In this document: positions 33,801 to 42,135 of the stretch, in pieces
Position numbering within the stretch: the first letter of the stretch is position 1
Layout of the letters: each line of letters begins with the position of its first letter
Origin: an uncultured Lentisphaerota bacterium
GTDB lineage: Bacteria > Verrucomicrobiota > Kiritimatiellia > RFP12 > UBA1067
Assembly (NCBI GenBank): GCA_900321255.1
Contig: ONVK01000006.1
Coordinates: 1-49,626 of the forward strand
Length of the DNA: 49,626 nt
Direction of reading: 5' to 3'
Translations under genes and position numbers: made by a program
Notes under the pieces: model-generated
Database searches by the model: none
What the model was told of the DNA's origin: nothing
Seen by the model: the letters and a program-made list of their open reading frames with translations, nothing else

Positions 33801-36219
33801 CGGCGTTCTCGTCGGTTCCGGACTGCGTCGCCCAGTTGACGCGCACGACACCTTCCTTGCCCGTGCGCTGGAGCTTCAGCGTCGCAAAGGCAGCGCTCTC
33901 CGCGACCGTGTACGTGGCGGCCGAGAACTTTACGCTGCCCGTGTTGAACGTGCCGTAGTCGAGCCTGTAGGACGAATCGGCCCTGGCGGCGTCGTCGACA
34001 TGGGCGACCTTGAGGATGTAGGTTCCCGGCTCGAAGATGCGCTTCTCGACGCAGTCCGTTGCGGACACCACCTCGGCGCCGTCCTTCGTGATGGTGAACA
34101 CCGCGTCGCCGATTCCGTCGAGAGTCGTGTCGATGAGGGAGAAGTTGTAGTATACGCCGGCGGCGGCCGTGAACTTGAAGTTGTCCTCGGGATCGTCGGT
34201 CCAGAGAGTGCGCTTGGCTCCGACGGTCTTCCCGCCGGTCGCGGCGAGCGCGATTGCGTACGCCTCGTCATCGTCCGACACCTGGACTTTCTTCTTCTTG
34301 ATCGTAGTGGTGTACTTGTCGTAGCTGTCGTTGTATATGCCGAGCGCCGGCGTGATTCCAGAGGCGGCAACCTGGACGTTCTCCGCGGCAGGAGTGGAGA
34401 AGCCGCTCACGGCGTTATAGACGACCTTGACCGCGGCATCCGCCGGGACATTGACGATCGCGCCGTTGGGATACGACTTCTTGTCTGTCCCGATGTACCA
34501 GGAACCGTCGGTTCCCTTCGTCTTCACCTGCAGCATGCCGAGCGCGGAGCCGCTCTTGAAGGCGACCGCGTTCATTGAGTGCAGGGGGAAGTCGAGACCA
34601 AGGCCACTGTTCCCCTCGGAGTCCTTGACCCACACGCGCACATAGTAGACGGCGTTCGCCTTGGCCGTGAACGTAAGCGGAGTTCCGTCGTCGGCGGAGA
34701 AAAGCGATCCCGTCGCGGCGACCGCCGTCTCCTTGGTGCCCGAGAGCGTGAATACCTTTGCGCCGAGCGAGAGATCCGTATCCGCCTCTTCCTCCACGAG
34801 CGCGGCGCGGAGACGGTAGGTTACGCCGTTGCGCACGGGGATCATGTAGCAGTCATACCAGTCGCCCATGTTGAAGACATGCGGCGTGCTGGACATTCCG
34901 GCGGCGGTGGCAGTCGCCACGACATCCGACTCGGCAGTGCCGCTCGCCGCGGCGAGAAGCGTCGCGGTGGATGCCGAGGCCTTGTCGTCCGTAGGATCGA
35001 AGGCGTCGCCCTGCGGCGCGGTTGCGCAGTTCACGGCGCGCAATGTGAACAAAGCGTCCGGCAGCGGTTCATCCGCGACTTCGAGAAGCGGATCGTACAC
35101 GCCGACGTAGTAGTATCCCGAATAGGTTGCCGTTATGGCCGCGCGGCAGTCGTTGCTCTTGTTGCCGACGGTGCTGTTGTAGGCAAGCAGTTTGCCGTCC
35201 TTGTCGTACACGTCGAGTCTTATGCTGCCCGGAGCGTCCACCGTCTCGAATGCCCACCGTTCGCCCTTTTCCAGGTATATCCTGCAGAGGGACTCGTCTG
35301 CGACCTGGTCGTAGTAGTCGTGGGAGGCGTTGAGACGGCCGGCGAACACGGAAGCCGCAAAGGCGTTGTCGGCATTCAGGTCGGTGAACGGATGGTTCGC
35401 CGGCTTGCGCTGCGTCACAGTCATATACTTCATGGTGAACGCAGTCCCAACGTCGTCGCCGGAAACGTAGAACTTGTAGTTCGCCGTCGCCTCCGGGACA
35501 ATCCAGTACTTGACGCAGTTGGTGGTGTAGCTGAAGTCCTGTATCGTGTCGACGTCGCCTTCGAAGTTGATGTCGATCGCCTCGTTCTCCTTCGTGGTGC
35601 GGACGACGTACTTGTACCCCTTGACAAGCTTCGCCTTGCACCAGTATTCGCCAGTGTCGCCGACGAGCTTCGCGCTCAGCGACTGTTCCGCCGTCTTGAA
35701 CGTAAGTGCCCTTGGCGCGCCCTCCTCGCCCGTCACGGTAAAGCTCTTGATCCCGCTCTGGTAGTAGAGCGTCGTCTTCTGCCCGACCTCGCCGTCGATC
35801 CTGACGTAGAATGTTACGCTCTTGGGGTCTCCGGGGTCTTCGCTCGTCCCGTCACCGTAGTCCCACGAACTCGACTCGAGGAAGCAGGCCTTGACGCCGC
35901 TGGAGTACTCCTCGTAGTCGAACGACGCCATGAGGAAGTCCTCGAAGTTCTCGCTCTCCGCGACATCGATGCCCAGGTCGTCAACGTCGCCGCCCTGTAT
36001 CCAGATCGTCGCGGATGCACCGCGGTTGAGACGTATCTTGTAGTATGCGACGCCGAAGTAGTCGTCATACTCGCCCTCGTACGAGTCGTACTCGGCAGTC
36101 AGCACGACAGACTGCGACGATTTGAGGCTCATCGCCGCGGCCTCGCAGCTCCCGCTCTTCGCCGCCCAGAGGCTGGAGGCGGCCGCTACGGCCCATACAA
36201 ACGCCAATGTCTTCTTCAT
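30808..36219 (-). CDS. Giant secreted protein with PPC-like, Calx-beta and Ig-like domains (1803 aa)
   Basis: Signal peptide MKKTLAFVWAVAAASSLWAA. Repeated PPC/Calx-type beta domains: several PPC-like segments through ~30-560 (GYYYVGVYDP, YYVRVWVKD); a Calx-beta at ~760-870 (GSVKFSAATYTVAESAAFAT, NKTFTVKLWE); a second related one at ~890-1035; a He_PIG Ig-like segment at ~1300-1385 (GTLPPGLSLDGREKKGIVSG); then the shared C-terminal module (GLITLTATSAGKLSAKAV, ~1410) and a further beta unit (GYYTVALAAPG, GHGYLTLTVDAKGGVKVAG) at ~1565-1660. No C-terminal anchor motif is recognised. It sits 32 bases behind another giant protein and overlaps the Wzy-like gene, so it is co-expressed with the polysaccharide genes. 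Probably a surface or matrix protein; function unknown. Confidence 0.9.
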   Translation of the reverse strand: MKKTLAFVWAVAAASSLWAAKSGSCEAAAMSLKSSQSVVLTAEYDSYEGEYDDYFGVAYYKIRLNRGASATIWIQGGDVDDLGIDVAESENFEDFLMASFDYEEYSSGVKACFLESSSWDYGDGTSEDPGDPKSVTFYVRIDGEVGQKTTLYYQSGIKSFTVTGEEGAPRALTFKTAEQSLSAKLVGDTGEYWCKAKLVKGYKYVVRTTKENEAIDINFEGDVDTIQDFSYTTNCVKYWIVPEATANYKFYVSGDDVGTAFTMKYMTVTQRKPANHPFTDLNADNAFAASVFAGRLNASHDYYDQVADESLCRIYLEKGERWAFETVDAPGSIRLDVYDKDGKLLAYNSTVGNKSNDCRAAITATYSGYYYVGVYDPLLEVADEPLPDALFTLRAVNCATAPQGDAFDPTDDKASASTATLLAAASGTAESDVVATATAAGMSSTPHVFNMGDWYDCYMIPVRNGVTYRLRAALVEEEADTDLSLGAKVFTLSGTKETAVAATGSLFSADDGTPLTFTAKANAVYYVRVWVKDSEGNSGLGLDFPLHSMNAVAFKSGSALGMLQVKTKGTDGSWYIGTDKKSYPNGAIVNVPADAAVKVVYNAVSGFSTPAAENVQVAASGITPALGIYNDSYDKYTTTIKKKKVQVSDDDEAYAIALAATGGKTVGAKRTLWTDDPEDNFKFTAAAGVYYNFSLIDTTLDGIGDAVFTITKDGAEVVSATDCVEKRIFEPGTYILKVAHVDDAARADSSYRLDYGTFNTGSVKFSAATYTVAESAAFATLKLQRTGKEGVVRVNWATQSGTDENAAVPGKEYYPTNGIVEWKAGDKADKTIQVRLIPDLVATVESNKTFTVKLWEIDPDDIEVDEFPAVIARDEAKVALTEVTAKGAGTISAAYYGDDDTPFANAKKPVMTATAGKTAEITLRRSNYTAQTRVAVKATVVCNKKKYKDTAVIGKDVDAFSEVLEWEDGDDDEKSLSIPLNDSTDYALTKQFTVTLAALTTGEYKGWSKPTLAASAITVKIANDTATKSFATFAKEATSGGVTAKSTKGSWFVDEDGALRSAEAASAALSLTVTGPGLFAADPALAGGCEGVLWCKIGNGEAFVCSGDSQNRFARIVPAGKQNIVFTLTEGDAETYVTLNDIDGSPYKWVPFKAVVPDDPMGKAVVSTNLSALAWISPEELAAENVFYRVRIGTSAKSVATIVTNATVDTSCELPAESIAPGGTYYWALDFAYAGDTKEEVAAALNDPSALVWTAGPAVWNFSTIAAWDDAKSPQANAQETATDGVDVFGKDFYDSITNNLPIQLVQGVYTRFEVGPSDGNSTMSRVLAGTLPPGLSLDGREKKGIVSGTPTKAGTYTCLLQTATGTAKKPIWGTTLKMTFEVIPLGTSVGSFRGVLTEDGSALEIGAPRIGLITLTATSAGKLSAKAVIAGKTYAGSKTGLDEVVDGSADSESRTFEVTIPMAIDKKEKAKVACTGTLVVTLKDWSTDDLDAFDDSVGSVELRLNVPNSGKTAIIAEANYIAELYRNNSGLANAAAVFEPFKGYYTVALAAPGVTEDSGVPAGHGYLTLTVDAKGGVKVAGRLADGTAVSGSSTATPVGDLNTPESCDLYIPIAFSSASYSFGGIAKIAWAEGEDGYTASILDSASTLRWYKDGASATLSGEMLDLELEPAGGWYNTIPNLQRYYLDRDFELDGVSVTLSGNSVKLGSTKGDSASAMNYSLARATGLATGTLTYAGTKKIKHFGVLLMNRDAGVAALDADVWTAGFFTHKVSSTWTESLPFDILAVQIDRDWNEASVPDDGE

Positions 36220-36251
36220 GTCGGTGAGTCCTTTCCTTTATCGAAGATTTA

Positions 36252-39200
36252 TCACTTGCCGGCTTCCTTGCCGACGGAGACGGCGCATCCGCGTCTCGTC
36301 GTCGTCGTCTTGACTCGATCCAGCGCGTCGACGTAGTCGATGTCATCGTCGAGCCATGCGGCTCCGCAGACCATCGGCCGCACTGTCGCCTCGTCGTCTC
36401 CGCCGCAGTCGGTGCAGCTTGTCGAGCCAAAACCAGGCAGCACGACGGCGCTGAACTTCATCGCGGCGAGCCCTTCGTTGTCCGCGTTGACGGTCGGCAG
36501 CCTGAAGGTGCCCTCGAACACGCCGGTCGAGGCCGTGAACTTCACGGTAAAGCCCGCGGCGGCGTTCTTCGCCTGCTTCGTTATCGCGTTGACCTTCTTC
36601 TTTGAATCATACGAGAACGTCAAGTCGTAGCCCGCGGGATTCCATGCCGCCGGCACATCGCCGTCGTAGAGCGCCCCCATCCCCTCTGGAATCGCGAAGA
36701 ACGTCATGACCGCGGAAGGATCCTCCATCAGCGTGCGGACGATCTCGGAGAAGTCCTCGGTCGCGACATACTTGCCGCCGGCCGGATCAAGCGAGACCGC
36801 ATAGCCGGCGGTCGTGGCCTTCTTCTCGGCATGCCGCCACTGCATCTTGCCGTCGACATCTCCGTAGACAACGCGCCTGAAGCCCTTGCCGGCCTTCGCG
36901 TAGTCCGCGGCGCGTTCGCGGTCGAGACGCATGACGCCTGCGACGGAATCAGCGGCCGACAGCGAGAGCAGAGGCAGTCTCGCGTTCGCCCACACGGGCG
37001 TCGTCAGCTCGTCGTCCCATTCGTACGGGGCAAGCGTCGCAGAACCGCTGAACTTGACGCCGTTCGGGAGCGTGCCAGCATACTTGACGACGCCGGTCTT
37101 TGCCTGCTTGGCCGTCATGCTCATCGCAAGGCTGCCGTCTCCTGCGCAGAGGGCGGTCCCCTCGAACGCACCGCTGTTCTTGAGGCTCACGGTGTAGCTG
37201 CCGACAAAATCGTCGGCTGGATTCGCTGCGCTGTACGCCTCGAACGGAATCTCGCAGTCGTATTCGTCGTCGAAGTCGGTTATCTCGACGGAGCCGTCGG
37301 CCTTCGCCGTCACGTCGAACGTCCAGTGCTGCGCCCCGGCCGTCACGCCGGCGAGGGTCGCCGTCAACGCGCCGTCAACTCCGCAGGAAGACCAGCTCTT
37401 CGAGGCGAACGACACATTCCCGAGGTTGATCGCCCTCAGTTTCGCGCTGATCTTGCCGGTGCGCGGAATCGTCAGCGTCATAAGGCCGTCGAGCCGCTTC
37501 GTCGTCTTGCCGATGACGCGGATATCCGAGAACGTGCGTGTCTTGAGAACGGAACCGTTCAGCGGCGACGTCGCGCCGGACTGCTTGACAGCAGGGTCGG
37601 AGACCTTCACCGTCACGGACAGCGCGAGCCCCGCGGTCTTCCCCTTCGAGACCCTGTAGACCGCCGTGAACGTGCCGGCGACCGTCGGGACACCGCTGAA
37701 GGTGATCGCATCCCTATCGCTTGAATAAGTCGCCTTCACACCGCTCGGGAGAGACCCGCTGACCTTGGCAATGGAAAGAGCGCCGTCCGCATCGAGGTAG
37801 GCAGCATCGACATTGACAACGGCCTCGGGAACGGGGATGTATCGCACAGCCGCAATCTCCAAAGCGTCAGTCTCGAACTGCGGCGCGTTCGCGGGAACTA
37901 TGGTGTACGTAAGCGTGCGGGTCGCGGAGTCGACCTTCGTGCCCGGCAGACCGGAAAGCGTGACCTTGGACGACGTCGCGCCGCTCGCCGGAAGCTCAAG
38001 CTGCACCAGCTGCGGCTCGGCGACGCGGCTGGGGAAGCCTACCTCCGATTCCGAGAGCGTGCCCTTCGTGGCCTTCAGCACGCCATCGATGTCGCCCTTC
38101 GTGCCTCCAACGCGCTCCACGGCAAGCGTAACCGTTGCGCCCGCGCGGGCATACACGGCGCCGGCCTTCGCCAGAGGCGGATCTACGCTCGTCAGCGAGA
38201 GCCGCCCCGGGTTCGCCTTGTCGTCGTCCTCGATCGTGAGGAGGAAGTTCTTCGCGCCGAGACCGGCATCGCTCGTCCCGTCCTCCTGCGTGAGGAAGAA
38301 CCGGATGGTCTGGTTGCCGTCGGAATAGGGATTGTCGACGATTCTCACGACGGAAGTCCTGACGCTCGCATCGTTGTTGTCCCAGTGGAAGGGATGCCCG
38401 TCGTCGCTGAACTCGATGAGGTCAAGGAAGTTCGTCGTGGAATGATCGAGCCACAGGATAGCCGCCGCCTCTCCGGCCGCACCCCCGATGCGCGCGATTT
38501 GGATCTCGTATACTCCGTCGCCCTTCTCCTTTATCGATGCCGCGACCGGGTCAAACGAGATGACGCCAGTCTCCCAGATGCGATACGTGAACGTGTCCGC
38601 CGTGAGCGCAATCTTGGCCGTCGTCGTCTGGCGGGCTGAATACGTGTTGACGCTCCTGCCGATCGTGAAGTACTCAGAGAAGTCGACTGCGTTTGTGTCG
38701 ACATTGCTGATGTAGTAGGTCTTGCCGGACGTGATGTTCATCGAAATCGTGAGGTTGCCGTCCGTGATAGTGCCCGCGAGCTCCTTGCCCGTCGGATCGG
38801 GCACGTAGACAATGTCGGACTCGAGCGTGTACGCCGCGACGGTAGAGCCGTCCTTGAGGAAGGCGAAGTACGATCCGGCATCGGGATAGCCGTTCTTGTC
38901 CGCAGGATAGGAGACCTTCACGTAGCAGTTCGTCTTGGACTTCGGTATCTCGTAGCTGAACACCACGTCGTCGGCGAGATTCGTCGTGACTTCCTTGAGC
39001 GTGTCAAGCGCGCCGTTCGCGGTGCGGTTGATTAGGGCAAGCGTCACATCGGCATTCGCGCTCCCCGTCAGGCGGTAGGAAACGAGCGAACCTACCGCCG
39101 CGGCATCTACCTTGTAGTAATCCGCGCCGTCCGCAAAGGATAGCGTACCAGTCCTGGACTCGCGCGTGCCAATCGTCGCCGTCGCAGTCAAAACGTCGTC

Positions 39201-40874
39201 GTTCGACTCTTCGTCGGCGTCGGTGGACGTCTCGAGCAGCTCCTTGATGCGGTCGACATAGACCGTATTGGCCGAATTGGGGCTCACGTTGTTGAACTGG
39301 TATATGCGACCGGCGATTCCCGTGGCGAAGTCGCCCGCGGGCCGGAGAAGGATAAGCGCAGGGATGCCAGTCTTGAACTTCCCGGTCTTCTTGTTGGACG
39401 TCGCCATGCACTCGGGGCGGCACAGCCCATCCGGAACCGCGTTGTTGAAGAAAGCGGCATTGCGCGCGGCTATCTCCGCCGCCTCGTCCTCCGTTATGCC
39501 GTTGCGGGATAGGTACCCCGCGCCGCCCATCACCTTGAGCTCGTCATTCGTCTCGGACGAGTAGTTGTAGGTATAGAATCTGGCGGAGGTCGCATAGGAG
39601 TCGTATGTGAGAAGCGAAGGCGTGGAAAGCCCGTCGGCAAGCTTCGGGATGTCTATTGCGACGCAGGCTATCTTCTTCTCCGTCGCCCACGTCTTGAACT
39701 CCGGCGTGTCAAGCACCCACTTGTCTGTCGCCGCGCAGTCGGGGCACCACTGGGAGCCGCCGACAAGAATCAGCGTTCCGCCGCCGCTCTGCTTCGCCAC
39801 CTTGTTCGTGGCGACATCGATATCCATGGTCCACTCGCCCCATCCAAGCGTATCGACAGTCTTTTTGCCGACCCAGGTCGGGTTCGAAGGCGAATTCTCG
39901 ATCTCGCCAACATAGTCTATGTGGTTAGTTGCAACAGTCTCGAGATTCGTGGTCCCTCCGAGAATGAACAGCGTGATCTGCTTGCCGATGTCCCCGTTGT
40001 TCAGCGCGGGAATATCAAGCTCAAGCGTCGCTTTGCTCTGCCCAGCAGCCCAGATGACGTCGTTAGTAGTGACAGACGTGTTGGAGACCGAAAGCTGCAG
40101 AAGCTGCGCGGCCGCGGAATCGGGATACACGGCGACGACCTTGTTCGTATAGGCCGTGGCCGCCGCAGCGGAATTGGTGCGCGTAAGGTACACCGAAAGT
40201 GTGCGGGCAGCGCCCGGAGCGGAGACCTGAAGACGTGCGTTCGGCGCATCGGCAAAGCCGAACTCGCCGCCAGTGTAGGCAGGTGCCGGATTCGGATCGT
40301 AGGCATACTGCTTGAAGATCTTCTTCGCGTAGCTGACGGCGTACTTCGCACCATCGGCCTTGTCTTTGAAGTTGTCGAACTTGTCACCGGTGATCGCCGT
40401 GTCGACCAGCAGCGTATCCTTCGTCAACACCGTGCCATCGGCCAGTACAGTGCCCTTCTTCGCTTTCCAGTAGAAGCGGACGAACGGGAAAAACGTCAAC
40501 GACTGGTTCTTCCAGCACCAGTTGTATGCCGTCCCGCCGTATTTGTCATCGGAGGACTTGTCTTCATTGCAGCCGAAGTAGAAGACGACACCGCTCTCCT
40601 TCATCCAGGTCGTGAAGACGCCCTGCGCCATGCAGCGCTCAAGCTTTTTGCAGTGCGAGCAGTCCTCGCCGTTCGACCAGATGGCCAAAAGCGGAAGCCC
40701 GTTGTTCACTGCATAATTCTTCACCTCGGTAAATCCGGCATGCCACTGCCCGAGCTTTATGGGCGCACCCGCCTTTGCGCGCGCCGCGAGAATCTTTCCC
40801 GTGTCGCTCGCCCAAGCACCAAGCGCTGAAGCGGCAAGCACTGCCGCAATCACGAATTTTACTGTTTTCTTCAT
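36252..40874 (-). CDS. Giant secreted protein with two thioredoxin-like domains plus PPC, Calx-beta and Ig-like modules (1540 aa)
   Basis: Signal peptide MKKTVKFVIAAVLAASALGA. The first thioredoxin-like domain (~40-180) has LLAIWSNGEDCSHCKK (CSHC at 72-75) and a cis-Pro candidate in TFFPFVRFY. The second (~340-545) has LILVGGSQWCPDCAATDKW (CPDC at 377-380) and a cis-Pro candidate in TGIPALILL. Then come a PPC-like domain (~555-690), Calx-beta-like segments (~770-900), a He_PIG Ig segment (~1010-1095), the shared module with TIPRTGKISAKL (~1135-1147) and a beta unit GSYTVSL (~1225). The C-terminus is cysteine-containing (TSCTDCGGDD). AGGAGG precedes the ATG, which overlaps the parvulin lipoprotein gene by 4 bases. 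Likely an envelope or surface thiol-redox protein; targets unknown. Confidence 0.9.
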   Translation of the reverse strand: MKKTVKFVIAAVLAASALGAWASDTGKILAARAKAGAPIKLGQWHAGFTEVKNYAVNNGLPLLAIWSNGEDCSHCKKLERCMAQGVFTTWMKESGVVFYFGCNEDKSSDDKYGGTAYNWCWKNQSLTFFPFVRFYWKAKKGTVLADGTVLTKDTLLVDTAITGDKFDNFKDKADGAKYAVSYAKKIFKQYAYDPNPAPAYTGGEFGFADAPNARLQVSAPGAARTLSVYLTRTNSAAAATAYTNKVVAVYPDSAAAQLLQLSVSNTSVTTNDVIWAAGQSKATLELDIPALNNGDIGKQITLFILGGTTNLETVATNHIDYVGEIENSPSNPTWVGKKTVDTLGWGEWTMDIDVATNKVAKQSGGGTLILVGGSQWCPDCAATDKWVLDTPEFKTWATEKKIACVAIDIPKLADGLSTPSLLTYDSYATSARFYTYNYSSETNDELKVMGGAGYLSRNGITEDEAAEIAARNAAFFNNAVPDGLCRPECMATSNKKTGKFKTGIPALILLRPAGDFATGIAGRIYQFNNVSPNSANTVYVDRIKELLETSTDADEESNDDVLTATATIGTRESRTGTLSFADGADYYKVDAAAVGSLVSYRLTGSANADVTLALINRTANGALDTLKEVTTNLADDVVFSYEIPKSKTNCYVKVSYPADKNGYPDAGSYFAFLKDGSTVAAYTLESDIVYVPDPTGKELAGTITDGNLTISMNITSGKTYYISNVDTNAVDFSEYFTIGRSVNTYSARQTTTAKIALTADTFTYRIWETGVISFDPVAASIKEKGDGVYEIQIARIGGAAGEAAAILWLDHSTTNFLDLIEFSDDGHPFHWDNNDASVRTSVVRIVDNPYSDGNQTIRFFLTQEDGTSDAGLGAKNFLLTIEDDDKANPGRLSLTSVDPPLAKAGAVYARAGATVTLAVERVGGTKGDIDGVLKATKGTLSESEVGFPSRVAEPQLVQLELPASGATSSKVTLSGLPGTKVDSATRTLTYTIVPANAPQFETDALEIAAVRYIPVPEAVVNVDAAYLDADGALSIAKVSGSLPSGVKATYSSDRDAITFSGVPTVAGTFTAVYRVSKGKTAGLALSVTVKVSDPAVKQSGATSPLNGSVLKTRTFSDIRVIGKTTKRLDGLMTLTIPRTGKISAKLRAINLGNVSFASKSWSSCGVDGALTATLAGVTAGAQHWTFDVTAKADGSVEITDFDDEYDCEIPFEAYSAANPADDFVGSYTVSLKNSGAFEGTALCAGDGSLAMSMTAKQAKTGVVKYAGTLPNGVKFSGSATLAPYEWDDELTTPVWANARLPLLSLSAADSVAGVMRLDRERAADYAKAGKGFRRVVYGDVDGKMQWRHAEKKATTAGYAVSLDPAGGKYVATEDFSEIVRTLMEDPSAVMTFFAIPEGMGALYDGDVPAAWNPAGYDLTFSYDSKKKVNAITKQAKNAAAGFTVKFTASTGVFEGTFRLPTVNADNEGLAAMKFSAVVLPGFGSTSCTDCGGDDEATVRPMVCGAAWLDDDIDYVDALDRVKTTTTRRGCAVSVGKEAGK

Positions 40875-42025
40875 TTGGATTCCTCCTTGTCGGCAGCTTC
40901 TTCTGAAACAGCCTCCTTGTCGGTTTTTTTAGCATCACCCCAGAAATCGCCCCCGTTTGGAAATTCTATCACCGCATTCTTCCAAAGCCGCTCTCCAAGC
41001 TGAGACATCAAGTTTTTCTCAAGCTCTATGCGATACTGCTTGCGAATCTCCTCCTCCGTTTCAACAAGCGTATACTGGTAGGCCTTAAATGTGCAGCGCA
41101 CAAGCTCGAATTCGTCGACAGGTTCATGACCTTGCCCCTGCGGCTCTTTCCACTTGTCGACGACTTTTACAATTGCTATTCCATCATCAAGGTCAATAGG
41201 TCCAGAAATGTCTCCCGCATTTGCCGTCTTCAACCAATCACGCAACTGCTGATTCTCCTCTGTAAACTCCATCAACTGGAAAGAATCCCACTCCTCCGCA
41301 TATTCTGGATGTATCTGCGCTGACTTCTTCCCTAATTCCGCGAAATCGGCGCCATTTACAACTTTTTCGCGAAAATGATTTGCCTTTTTTCGCGCCTTTT
41401 CATTCAACCTGTCGGCATTTTCATTCCATGCGGTTATACGCGCAAGATGGTTGGACACCATCTCATCAGTCACCGTGTAGTACCCATTCGTAGCCAAGGT
41501 GTCCCGCAAAATCTCTGCGCGAAGCCCATCCTTCATGAAATCAATAAGAAGACGTCCCTCGTCATTACCAAGACGCGCTAAAACCTTATCCATCGAATCT
41601 TTCGGCCGCCCGATGTAATTGAGAAACTTCTTGAACTCGGCCTTGATAAGCTTCTCGGGAACCACAATCCCGGCCTCGTCAGCTGCCTGCCGCACAAGCT
41701 CATGTCTTATGTACTCGTCGGGTATCGACCTTTCCATCGACTGGATGTATTTTTTTGCCTTACGGTTCTTAGCCCCCAATTCAATCTTGTTCCGGAGGCG
41801 ATAGACCTTCTCGTTTAAACTGCGGCGGACGAGAAAATCCTTTTTTGTTATATCAACCCCATTAACGCGCACGATGACGTCGCTTGGCGAAAGGTCCTTC
41901 ATAAGGACGTTCTTCGCCTCGTCGACATAAATGCCAGGAGCCTTCGGCTCTTCATTCCCGCATCCCGCAAAGAGCAGCACGGCGGAAAGAAACACCTTAG
42001 GCAGACTGTACGATCTCAAGAACAT
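40871..42025 (-). CDS. Peptidyl-prolyl isomerase lipoprotein (parvulin/SurA-like)
   Basis: Predicted 384 aa. The signal ends in a lipobox (SAVLLFAGC), so it should be a lipoprotein. A SurA/PrsA-like N-terminal helical region follows (DVIVRVNGVDITKKDFLVRR, YIRHELVRQAADEAG), then a PpiC-type domain at ~225-310 (ADFAELGKKSAQIHPEYAEE, ANAGDISGPIDLDDGIAIVK). Such proteins help fold outer-membrane or secreted proteins. The gene is visibly more AT-rich than its neighbours. Its stop overlaps the start of the double-thioredoxin giant protein (ATGA), which suggests a folding partner. No clear Shine-Dalgarno is seen before ATG 42025, and the region upstream carries two hairpins rather than an obvious promoter. 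Confidence 0.88.
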   Translation of the reverse strand: MFLRSYSLPKVFLSAVLLFAGCGNEEPKAPGIYVDEAKNVLMKDLSPSDVIVRVNGVDITKKDFLVRRSLNEKVYRLRNKIELGAKNRKAKKYIQSMERSIPDEYIRHELVRQAADEAGIVVPEKLIKAEFKKFLNYIGRPKDSMDKVLARLGNDEGRLLIDFMKDGLRAEILRDTLATNGYYTVTDEMVSNHLARITAWNENADRLNEKARKKANHFREKVVNGADFAELGKKSAQIHPEYAEEWDSFQLMEFTEENQQLRDWLKTANAGDISGPIDLDDGIAIVKVVDKWKEPQGQGHEPVDEFELVRCTFKAYQYTLVETEEEIRKQYRIELEKNLMSQLGERLWKNAVIEFPNGGDFWGDAKKTDKEAVSEEAADKEESK

Positions 42026-42059
42026 TTAGCGCTAAATTTCTTATTCCCCACAACATGAA

Positions 42060-42093
42060 CGGGGGCAAGGAAAACTTCTCTTCCTCACCCCCG
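42060..42093 (-). terminator. Second hairpin between the small secreted protein and the PPIase operon
   Basis: CGGGGG (42060-42065) pairs with CCCCCG (42088-42093) and AGGAA (42068-42072) with TTCCT (42081-42085), with a CA/CA internal loop and an 8-base apical loop. On the minus strand it is not followed by a U tract. It could be a terminator, an attenuator or a 3'-end stabiliser. Confidence 0.5.
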
Positions 42094-42099
42094 CTCACT

Positions 42100-42118
42100 A
42101 ACACTCTATTCGAGTGTT
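42100..42118 (-). terminator. First hairpin after the small cysteine-containing secreted protein gene
   Basis: Perfect 7-bp inverted repeat AACACTC/GAGTGTT with a 5-base loop, 18 bases past the stop codon at 42136. It lacks a U tract. Together with the hairpin at 42060-42093 it forms a tandem 3' structure. Confidence 0.5.
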
Positions 42119-42135
42119 CTGCTCAAGTCTCCATC

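Noticed and set aside
34579..36336. 585-codon open frame on the plus strand
   Set aside because: Antisense shadow of the 1803-aa secreted protein, without recognisable motifs.
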